From: Bacillota bacterium
GTDB taxonomy: Bacteria > Bacillota > Clostridia > Oscillospirales > Acutalibacteraceae
Length of the DNA stretch: 10,556 bases
Direction: 5' to 3'
NCBI GenBank assembly: GCA_029007015.1
Contig: JAQXHB010000052.1
Coordinates: forward strand, 1 to 10,556
Shown here: piece by piece, positions 5,843 through 10,556 of the stretch
How the letters are laid out: every line of letters begins with the position of its first letter
Position numbering within the stretch: position 1 is the first letter of the stretch
Translations under genes and position numbers: made by a program
Notes under the pieces: generated by a model
Seen by the model: only the letters and a program-made list of their open reading frames with translations
The model's database searches: none
What the model was told of the DNA's origin: nothing

Positions 5843-5897
5843 CTTGGCGGGGTTCGCGCCGAGGGGGGCGGTACAACGGTGCGTTGTGCCGCCTTTT
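5843..5897 (+). terminator. Tandem hairpins ending the Cys/Asp-rich gene, possible azlC attenuator
   Basis: The first hairpin pairs 5843-5849 with 5857-5863 (7 bp, one G-U). The second pairs 5867-5878 with 5882-5893 (12 bp, one G-U) around a 3-nt loop and runs into TTTT. The second looks like an intrinsic terminator with a short T tract. It also lies 68 nt before azlC, so incomplete termination could feed azlCD. Confidence 0.7.
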
Positions 5898-5922
5898 GCA
5901 TGGCCGAATTTACATATATAAT
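5895..5922 (+). promoter_or_regulatory. Possible azlCD promoter
   Basis: A perfect TATAAT at 5917-5922 lies about 40 nt before azlC. The -35 candidate TTTGCA (5895-5900, 16-bp spacing) is weak and overlaps the end of the terminator. Confidence 0.45.
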
Positions 5923-5961
5923 TTGTCGAATGAGCAAAATAAAATTCAAGGTAGAATAATT

Positions 5962-6699
5962 ATGAAGTGGTTTAAACTGCACGCAAGTGATAAAAAAGCC
6001 TTTTTTGACGGCATGCACGACGGTGTTCCCATCGGGCTGGGCTATCTGGCGGTGTCCTTTTCGTTGGGCATAACGGCGAGAAACGCCGGTATGAATGCCT
6101 TTCAGTCGTTTTTAGCCAGCCTTTTGTGCAATGCGTCAGCAGGGGAGTACGCCGGATTTACCCTCATTGCCGCTCAGGCTACATATATCGAAATGGCCGT
6201 CATGACGCTCATTGCCAACGCAAGATATTTGCTGATGAGCTGCGCCATGAGCCAGCGAATGGCACCGGGCACCGGCATACATCACCGGCTGCTGATGAGT
6301 TTTGATATAACCGATGAACTGTTTGCCATTGCCATCGCCCGCCCGGGCTACCTGAACCCATACTATACATACGGCGCGGTGGCGACGGCGGCGCCGTGTT
6401 GGGCGCTCGGCACGGCACTCGGTACCGTTGCAGGTCAATTGCTGCCGGCAAGTTTGGTTAGCGCCTTGGGCGTCGCCCTTTACGGCATGTTTTTGGCGGT
6501 GATAGTTCCGCCCGCCAGAAAGGATAAGGTCATTGCAGGACTTATCGCCGTCTGCTTTATTGCCGCTTATGCGGCCGCCTATCTGCCCGCTTTTGCCGGC
6601 ATTTCGTCGGGTACACGGACTATCATCCTGACGGTGGTCATTTCGGCGGCCGCCGCGCTGATTTTCCCGAGAAAGCAGTTGGAGGATGAGGCAAAATGA
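5962..6699 (+). CDS. azlC: AzlC family branched-chain amino acid exporter, large subunit
   Basis: AzlC and AzlD form a two-part membrane exporter for branched-chain amino acids and toxic analogues such as azaleucine. The 245-residue protein opens with a cytoplasmic stretch and then family motifs DGMHDGVPIGLGYLAVSFSLG (17-37), NARYLLMS (86-93) and LMSFDITDELFAIAIAR (111-127). About six to seven hydrophobic segments are spread over the length. The start is ATG at 5962 with only a modest upstream AAGGTAG at 5948-5954. The reading frame stays open 42 codons further upstream, but that part is arginine-rich, is encoded by terminator hairpins and is rejected. The stop overlaps the azlD start (ATGA), so the two subunits are translationally coupled. 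Substrate is inferred from family; related AzlC members may differ. Confidence 0.92.
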   Translation: MKWFKLHASDKKAFFDGMHDGVPIGLGYLAVSFSLGITARNAGMNAFQSFLASLLCNASAGEYAGFTLIAAQATYIEMAVMTLIANARYLLMSCAMSQRMAPGTGIHHRLLMSFDITDELFAIAIARPGYLNPYYTYGAVATAAPCWALGTALGTVAGQLLPASLVSALGVALYGMFLAVIVPPARKDKVIAGLIAVCFIAAYAAAYLPAFAGISSGTRTIILTVVISAAAALIFPRKQLEDEAK

Positions 6700-7013
6700 G
6701 CCATAACACATACATATATATATTGATTATGGCGGCGGTATCGTTTGCTATCAGAGCACTGCCGCTGACGCTGATACAACGGCAGATTAAAAACAGATTC
6801 TTGCAGTCATTTCTCTACTATGTGCCCTATGTGACGCTGTCGGTGATGACATTCCCCGCCATTTTGGAGGCCACACAAAGCCCGATAGCGGGCGCAGTCG
6901 CCCTCGCGGTCGGCATTTGTGCAGCATGGCTCGGCGCCGGCCTGTTTAAGGTGGCCGTCGGTTGCTGTGCCGCGGTGCTCGTCGTAGAATGGCTGCTGCC
7001 GTTTGTTATGTAA
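6696..7013 (+). CDS. azlD: AzlD family branched-chain amino acid exporter, small subunit
   Basis: The 105-residue protein is almost wholly hydrophobic, with about four membrane segments (near 5-25, 38-56, 64-80 and 84-103). It has the AzlD pattern FAIRALPLTLI early and YVPYVTLSVMTFPAIL in the middle. It is the small partner of AzlC. The 4-nt start/stop overlap and the size match the usual pair. GGAGG at 6681-6685, inside the end of azlC, supports the ATG at 6696 with a 10-nt spacing. The segment around CCAAVLVVEW carries a Cys pair in the last helix, of unknown meaning. No other start is plausible. Confidence 0.92.
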   Translation: MSHNTYIYILIMAAVSFAIRALPLTLIQRQIKNRFLQSFLYYVPYVTLSVMTFPAILEATQSPIAGAVALAVGICAAWLGAGLFKVAVGCCAAVLVVEWLLPFVM

Positions 7014-7073
7014 ATGGCGATTAGAGCCGCCGCACCTGCACTCGGACATATGCCCGATGCCCTTAATCAGACC

Positions 7074-7113
7074 ATAAAAACACACAAAGCCCCGCTGGCC
7101 GGCGGGGCTTTGT
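7074..7113 (-). terminator. Terminator of galE, between convergent azlD and galE
   Basis: A perfect 12-bp stem (7084-7095 with 7102-7113; ACAAAGCCCCGC and its complement) surrounds a 6-nt loop. On the minus strand it is followed by GTGTTTTTA, giving a good galE terminator. On the plus strand the sequence after the stem is ATGTTAATTAT, so it would end azlCD less well. Confidence 0.85.
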
Positions 7114-7128
7114 ATGTTAATTATATAA

Positions 7129-8142
7129 TCAGTTGTCGTATCCGTTGGGGTTGTTCGACTGCCAGCGCCAGGTGTCCTCGCACATCTTGTCGATGTCGCG
7201 CTCGGTCTTGAACCCGAGCAGGCGCAGTGCCTTGTCGGGGTTGGCGTAACTGTAGGCCAAATCGCCTGCGCGGCGCGGCGCAACCACATAGGGTATCTTG
7301 TGACCGCATGCCTTCTCAAAGGCGTGAACCAGTTGCAGTACGCTGAATCCGTTGCCGGTGCCGAGGTTGATGGCGTCGATGCCGGTGCGGCCGGTGATGT
7401 AGTTGATGGCTTTGACATGGCCAACGGCCAAGTCGCTGACATGTATGTAGTCGCGCACGCCGGTGCCGTCGGGCGTCTCGTAGTCATCGCCAAACACATT
7501 GAGGTGCTCCAATTTGCCGACAGCCACCTGTGCGATGTAGGGCAGCAGGTTGTTGGGAATGCCGTTGGGGTCCTCACCGATGAGCCCTGTTTCATGCGCA
7601 CCGATGGGATTGAAGTAGCGCAGCAAAGCGATGCTCCACTCGTTGTCGGAGGCATAGAGGTCCTTCAAAATTTCTTCAATAATATACTTGGTGCGGCCGT
7701 AGGGGTTGGTCACTTCGCCGGTGCTCATTTCCTCGTTGTAGGGCACCTTGTTGTTGCCGTAAACGGTGGCAGACGAGCTGAACACCATACGCTTGCAACC
7801 GTGGTCGGCCATGGCCTGACAAAGGGTTACGGTGCCGCTGACATTGTTCTCGTAATAGGCCAGCGGAATTTTGCACGATTCACCGACCGCCTTGAGTCCG
7901 GCGAAGTGAATGACAGCGTCGATTTTGTTCTCGTCAAACACCTTATCCAGTCCTGTGCGGTCGCGTATGTCACACTCGTAGAACTTGAAATCTTTGCCGG
8001 TAATTTGCTTAACGCGGTTGAGAGCCTCGGGTTTTGAGTTGTAGTAATTGTCGATAACGACGATGTCCATTCCGGCGTTGAGCAGTTCAACGCAGGTATG
8101 CGAGCCGATATATCCGGCGCCGCCTGTAACCAGTATTGCCAT
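7129..8142 (-). CDS. galE: UDP-glucose 4-epimerase
   Basis: GalE interconverts UDP-glucose and UDP-galactose with tightly bound NAD, in the Leloir pathway and in making sugar precursors for surface polymers. The 337-residue protein has the Rossmann motif GGAGYIG at 7-13, Ser124 in FSSSATVYG and the YxxxK pair Tyr148/Lys152 in NPYGRTK. RYFNPIGAH (175-183), VRDYIHVSDLA (229-239) and LGTGNGFSVLQLV (260-272) follow. All catalytic residues are present and the length is standard. The start is ATG at 8142 (minus strand), 10 nt after AAGGAG. An in-frame TTG two codons upstream is too close to that site. It is a single-gene unit here, convergent with azlD and divergent from the NifU-like gene. No galK or galT is nearby, so a role in cell-envelope polysaccharide is as likely as galactose use. 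Confidence 0.97.
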   Translation of the reverse strand: MAILVTGGAGYIGSHTCVELLNAGMDIVVIDNYYNSKPEALNRVKQITGKDFKFYECDIRDRTGLDKVFDENKIDAVIHFAGLKAVGESCKIPLAYYENNVSGTVTLCQAMADHGCKRMVFSSSATVYGNNKVPYNEEMSTGEVTNPYGRTKYIIEEILKDLYASDNEWSIALLRYFNPIGAHETGLIGEDPNGIPNNLLPYIAQVAVGKLEHLNVFGDDYETPDGTGVRDYIHVSDLAVGHVKAINYITGRTGIDAINLGTGNGFSVLQLVHAFEKACGHKIPYVVAPRRAGDLAYSYANPDKALRLLGFKTERDIDKMCEDTWRWQSNNPNGYDN

Positions 8143-8166
8143 ATACAATCATCTCCTTATAATCTG

Positions 8167-8195
8167 ATTATACATTATAATAGGGCGGTAATAAA
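8167..8195 (-). promoter_or_regulatory. Probable galE promoter with two overlapping -10 boxes
   Basis: On the minus strand there are two TATAAT hexamers, at 8179-8174 and 8172-8167. No good -35 box sits upstream; the best for the second box is TTTATT at 8195-8190 with 17-bp spacing. The downstream box is only 6-7 nt before the Shine-Dalgarno site, so the upstream box is the likelier one. Confidence 0.45.
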
Positions 8196-8245
8196 TGGAT
8201 TATTGTTTCATCAATATGTAAAAAATGTCTCAAATAACGCCCTAT
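8180..8245. repeat. 8-bp inverted repeat in the galE / NifU-like divergent region
   Basis: ATAGGGCG at 8180-8187 and CGCCCTAT at 8238-8245 are exact inverted copies about 58 bp apart centre to centre. One copy touches the galE -10 region. This may be a pair of operator half-sites or chance in an AT-rich region. Confidence 0.35.
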
Positions 8246-8278
8246 AACAAAAAAATATCAATTTTTTCAATCTAACCC

Positions 8279-8307
8279 TTGAACTGGTGACAAATTTTGC
8301 GTATAAT
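8279..8307 (+). promoter_or_regulatory. SigA promoter of the NifU-like / GGGtGRT operon
   Basis: TTGAAC at 8279-8284 and TATAAT at 8302-8307 are 17 bp apart. Transcription should begin near 8314, giving a leader of about 55 nt. Confidence 0.85.
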
Positions 8308-8324
8308 ATTTTTTAGTAATCATT

Positions 8325-8352
8325 TAGGCTGGGACTATGCGGTCACCGCCTA
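8325..8352 (+). promoter_or_regulatory. Overlapping inverted repeats in the NifU-like gene leader
   Basis: TAGGC (8325-8329) can pair with GCCTA (8348-8352). GCGGT (8339-8343) is palindromic with ACCGC (8345-8349) around one C. The two share 8348-8349 and so exclude each other as RNA hairpins. As DNA, GCGGTCACCGC could be an operator. It lies 7 nt before the Shine-Dalgarno site. No regulator is identified. Confidence 0.35.
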
Positions 8353-8369
8353 TTGAAAGGAGTCCAAAT

Positions 8370-9062
8370 ATGAACTATTCACATGAAGTGGAAAAAATGT
8401 GTCCCGTAGCAAAGGGACCGCACCACGGACCCGCCCCCATCCCGGAGGAGGGACAGTGGGTCAAGGCTTACGAGATTAGTGACATCTCCGGCCTGTCACA
8501 CGGCGTCGGCTGGTGTGCTCCTCAGCAGGGCACATGCAAACTGACCCTCAACATCAAGAAGGGCATCGTCGAAGAAGCGTTGGTCGAGACCATCGGTTGC
8601 TCGGGCATGACACATTCGGCCGCTATGGCCGCCGAGGTACTTCCGGGCAAAACTTTGCTTGAATGTCTCAACACCGACCTCGTTTGCGACGCTATCAATG
8701 TTGCCATGCGCGAGATTTTCCTGCAGTTCGTTTACGGCCGCACTCAGTCGGCCTTCTCAGAGGACGGTCTGTCCATCGGCGCCGGCCTTGAGGATTTGGG
8801 CAAGGGTCTGCGCTCGCAGGTCGGCACCATGTTCTCGACCAAGGTTAAGGGTGTTCGCTATATGGAGATGGCCGAGGGCTATGTCACCAAGATGGCTCTG
8901 GACGAGAACGACGAGGTCATCGGTTACCAGTTTGTACGCGTCGGCAAGATGCTCGAGGACATTCGTCACGGCATGAGCGCCAACGAGGCTTTTGAGAAGA
9001 ACACCGGCAGTTACGGCCGCTTCGCAGACGCCGCCAAGTACATCGACCCCAGAGAAGAATAA
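8370..9062 (+). CDS. NifU/IscU-like iron-sulfur scaffold family protein, partner of GGGtGRT
   Basis: The 230-residue protein carries a region like the NifU N-terminal/IscU fold at about 48-125. GTCKLTLNIKKG (54-65) resembles the IscU strand after its first Cys. IGCSGMTHSAAMAAEVLPGKTLLE (75-98) matches the IscU block around Cys63, with Cys77 here. LVCDAINVAMREI (104-116) supplies a further Cys106. Other cysteines are 11, 49, 56 and 99. The Asp that follows the first ligand Cys in IscU (CGD) is not seen, so it is not a canonical housekeeping scaffold. A C-terminal extension of about 100 residues (EGYVTKMALDENDEVIGYQFV; YGRFADAAKYIDP) is not part of IscU. The start is ATG 8370, 7 nt after AAAGGAG; an upstream in-frame ATG at 8337 is rejected. 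It is first in a two-gene operon, 19 nt before its partner, with no cysteine desulfurase nearby. Confidence 0.85.
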   Translation: MNYSHEVEKMCPVAKGPHHGPAPIPEEGQWVKAYEISDISGLSHGVGWCAPQQGTCKLTLNIKKGIVEEALVETIGCSGMTHSAAMAAEVLPGKTLLECLNTDLVCDAINVAMREIFLQFVYGRTQSAFSEDGLSIGAGLEDLGKGLRSQVGTMFSTKVKGVRYMEMAEGYVTKMALDENDEVIGYQFVRVGKMLEDIRHGMSANEAFEKNTGSYGRFADAAKYIDPREE

Positions 9063-9081
9063 TCGGAGGAGGACAACTATA

Positions 9082-10089
9082 ATGGCTAATGAAGTAATGT
9101 TTGAAGGCAAAGAAAGACGCATGGCCACGATAGAAAAGTGTCTCGCCGAGTATGGCCTCGAGAGCCTCGAAGCTTGCAGAGACCTTTGTCTGTCAAAGGG
9201 CATTGATGTTGAAAAGATTGTAAAGGGCGTTCAGCCCATCGCATTTGAAAATGCTGTTTGGGCATACACCCTCGGTGTTGCCATCGCTCTGAAAAAGGGC
9301 GTTAAGTCGGCCGCCGATGCCGCCGCCGCAATCGGTCTCGGTCTGCAGGGCTTCTGCATCCCCGGCTCGGTTGCCGAACAGCGTAAGGTCGGCCTCGGCC
9401 ACGGCAACCTGGGCGCAATGTTGCTCAACGAGGATACCCAGTGCTTCTGCTTCCTGGCAGGACACGAGTCATTTGCCGCCGCAGAGGGCGCCATCGGTAT
9501 CGCCCGCACCGCCAACAAGGTGCGCAAGACTCCGCTTCGTGTTATACTCAACGGTCTGGGTAAGGACGCCGCTTATATTATTTCGCGTATCAACGGTTTC
9601 ACATATGTCAAGACCGACTACGATTTCCACACCGGCGAACTCAAGGTTGTTGAGGAGCGCGCCTTCTCCAACGGCGAGCGTGCCGCAGTCCGCTGCTACG
9701 GTGCCAACGATGTTCTCGAGGGCGTTGCCATCATGAAGGCCGAGGGCGTTGAGGTTTCCATCACCGGTAACTCTACCAACCCGACTCGCTTCCAGCATCT
9801 CGTTGCCGGCACCTACAAGAAGTGGGCTATCGAAAATGATAAGCAGTACTTCTCGGTTGCATCGGGCGGCGGTACAGGCCGTACCCTGCACCCCGACAAT
9901 GTTGCCGCCGGCCCGGCTTCTTACGGCCTGACCGACTCCATGGGCCGTATGCACGGCGATGCTCAGTTTGCCGGTTCTTCTTCTGTTCCGGCTCATGTTG
10001 AGATGATGGGCCTCATCGGCATGGGCAACAACCCGATGGTCGGTGCTACCGTTGCTTGCGCAGTTGCAGTTGAAGAGGCTGGCAAGTAA
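9082..10089 (+). CDS. GGGtGRT family protein, function unknown
   Basis: The 335-residue protein contains the exact motif GGGTGRT at 262-268, which names a conserved family of anaerobic bacteria and archaea with no assigned activity. Other striking blocks are FCIPGSVAEQRKVGLGHGNLGAMLL (91-115), FLAGHESFAAAEGAIG (124-139), SITGNSTNPTRFQHL (226-240) and MGLIGMGNNPMVGATVA (309-325). The C-terminal half is rich in Gly, His and Asn in short loops, which suggests a nucleotide, cofactor or metal site. Cysteines are at 20, 32, 36, 92, 121, 123, 205 and 326. There is no signal peptide and no membrane segment, so it should be cytoplasmic. The start is ATG at 9082, 9 nt after GGAGGAGG. An open extension upstream overlaps the preceding gene and is rejected. 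Pairing with a NifU-like protein suggests it uses or receives an Fe-S cluster; that is inference. Confidence 0.9.
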   Translation: MANEVMFEGKERRMATIEKCLAEYGLESLEACRDLCLSKGIDVEKIVKGVQPIAFENAVWAYTLGVAIALKKGVKSAADAAAAIGLGLQGFCIPGSVAEQRKVGLGHGNLGAMLLNEDTQCFCFLAGHESFAAAEGAIGIARTANKVRKTPLRVILNGLGKDAAYIISRINGFTYVKTDYDFHTGELKVVEERAFSNGERAAVRCYGANDVLEGVAIMKAEGVEVSITGNSTNPTRFQHLVAGTYKKWAIENDKQYFSVASGGGTGRTLHPDNVAAGPASYGLTDSMGRMHGDAQFAGSSSVPAHVEMMGLIGMGNNPMVGATVACAVAVEEAGK

Positions 10090-10239
10090 TTTCACGGGTT
10101 AAATAAACTCATGGCAAACCGCTGTGGGGCGTAAGCCTCGCGGCGGTTTCTGCACTGAATTTTACCGATTTGGCGGCGGTATTGTGATTATAAAATTTTG
10201 TAACAACCGTGAAAAAATGAACAATATATATAAATAATA
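10090..10239 (+). other. Intergenic region after the GGGtGRT gene
   Basis: No gene is visible. It holds the hairpin at 10116-10149 and then AT-rich sequence leading to the next promoter. Confidence 0.6.
10116..10149 (+). terminator. 15-bp hairpin with GUAA tetraloop after the GGGtGRT gene
   Basis: The arms 10116-10130 and 10135-10149 pair over 15 bp without gaps (three G-U pairs) and are closed by GTAA, a GNRA-type loop. Only TTT, already inside the stem, and then CTGCACTGAATTTTA follow. It is thus a poor classical terminator and could instead protect the mRNA 3' end. Confidence 0.65.
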
Positions 10240-10267
10240 TTGACAATTTGTAAATTTAGGATATAAT
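10240..10267 (+). promoter_or_regulatory. SigA promoter of the secreted protein gene
   Basis: TTGACA at 10240-10245 and TATAAT at 10262-10267 are 16 bp apart. Transcription would begin near 10274. Confidence 0.85.
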
Positions 10268-10273
10268 GTAAAA

Positions 10274-10441
10274 CAGTGATAGTGTAATTGTTGGTATATG
10301 CTGTGATTTATCCCATGGGGCGGCGCAGTCGCGGGCTCTGGCTTTGCTGGAGTTAGGGCCGTTTGCTTCGATGCTCGTGCTTGGGTGTGTCATTGGTGTT
10401 ATCATACATTTATTACTACAATTTTTTAGGAGGTTTTTCAA
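10274..10441 (+). promoter_or_regulatory. Long structured 5' leader, class not recognised
   Basis: About 165 nt separate the predicted transcription start from the gene. The part at about 10315-10380 is GC-rich and can fold, for example GGCTCTGGC against GTTAGGGCC (9 bp with G-U pairs). The last 50 nt are U-rich before AGGAGG at 10428-10433. I could not match it to a riboswitch class I know. Confidence 0.4.
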
Positions 10442-10556
10442 TTGTTCAAGTCAAAGTTTAAAAGTTTGCTTGCAGTTGTGCTCGTTCTGGGCGTTATGGC
10501 TACTATGCTGTCATTCGCGCTCACCGCTAACGCCGCCACAACTGTAACCACATGGA
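10442..10556 (+). CDS. N-terminus of a secreted protein (partial, signal peptide only)
   Basis: The frame from TTG at 10442 is open to the window end and gives 38 residues. These are a basic start (MFKSKFKS), a hydrophobic core (LLAVVLVLGVMATMLSFAL) and the likely signal peptidase I site ANA-AT at about residues 30-33, then Thr/Ala-rich mature sequence (ATTVTTW). AGGAGG at 10428-10433 lies 8 nt before the TTG and decides the start. The mature domain is outside the window, so function cannot be given. A cell-wall protein or extracellular hydrolase would be usual for such a start. A different open frame beginning at 10344 overlaps this one and lacks a ribosome binding site. Confidence 0.85.
   Translation, partial: MFKSKFKSLLAVVLVLGVMATMLSFALTANAATTVTTW

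Noticed and set aside
5836..5961. 42-codon N-terminal extension of AzlC
   Set aside because: It is encoded by the tandem hairpins, is arginine-rich and unlike AzlC, and has no ribosome binding site.
6807..7655. 282-residue minus-strand frame spanning the 3' part of galE and into azlD
   Set aside because: It is another frame of galE read on the same strand, crosses the galE terminator and reads antisense into azlD.
7300..8037. 245-residue plus-strand open frame inside galE
   Set aside because: It lies wholly antisense to galE. Its Val/Gly/Ala-rich composition reflects the codon bias of galE, and no start signal is present.
8992..9081. 30-codon extension of the GGGtGRT protein
   Set aside because: It overlaps the end of the NifU-like gene and would place the strong GGAGGAGG site inside the coding region.
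10344..10547. 67-residue open frame near the window end
   Set aside because: It overlaps the signal-peptide gene in another frame and lacks a ribosome binding site.

Overview
The window reads as chromosomal DNA of an anaerobic Gram-positive Clostridia-type bacterium, possibly near the gut Oscillospirales/Ruminococcaceae. The evidence is the YlxM-Ffh-S16-KhpA-RimM-TrmD gene order, an HPr with both His15 and Ser46, a DUF421/DUF4363 membrane pair, a NifU-like/GGGtGRT pair, strong Shine-Dalgarno sites and near-consensus SigA promoters. The taxon is an inference. No tRNA, rRNA, CRISPR array or insertion sequence was seen.

Layout. (1) 2-196 is the 3' end of a biotin-dependent carboxyltransferase subunit (oxaloacetate decarboxylase alpha / pyruvate carboxylase type), closed by a strong terminator. 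(2) 264-3890 is a perfect SigA promoter followed by ylxM-ffh-rpsP-khpA-rimM-trmD, a protein-targeting, ribosome-maturation and tRNA-modification operon. A long imperfect hairpin lies between khpA and rimM. (3) 3891-4393 is a separately promoted HPr gene with a 10-bp direct repeat upstream and its own terminator. (4) 4432-5486 is a DUF421 membrane protein translationally coupled to a DUF4363 protein. (5) 5514-5893 is a separately promoted small membrane-anchored protein with a Cys/Asp-rich tail, followed by tandem hairpins. (6) 5962-7013 is azlC-azlD, a branched-chain amino acid exporter pair. (7) galE (UDP-glucose 4-epimerase) runs on the minus strand at 7129-8142. (8) 8279-10149 is divergent from galE: a promoter, a NifU/IscU-like scaffold protein and a GGGtGRT-family protein, ending in a GUAA-loop hairpin. 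(9) 10240-10556 is a promoter, a long 5' leader and the signal peptide of a secreted protein cut by the window end.

The most interesting part is the NifU-like plus GGGtGRT pair. To my knowledge it is a recurrent but functionally uncharacterised two-gene module of anaerobes. It stands here as its own transcription unit with no cysteine desulfurase beside it. Second is the 76-residue membrane-anchored protein whose tail repeats Asp-Asp-x-Cys-Cys. The rest is largely conserved housekeeping with a few notable regulatory structures.
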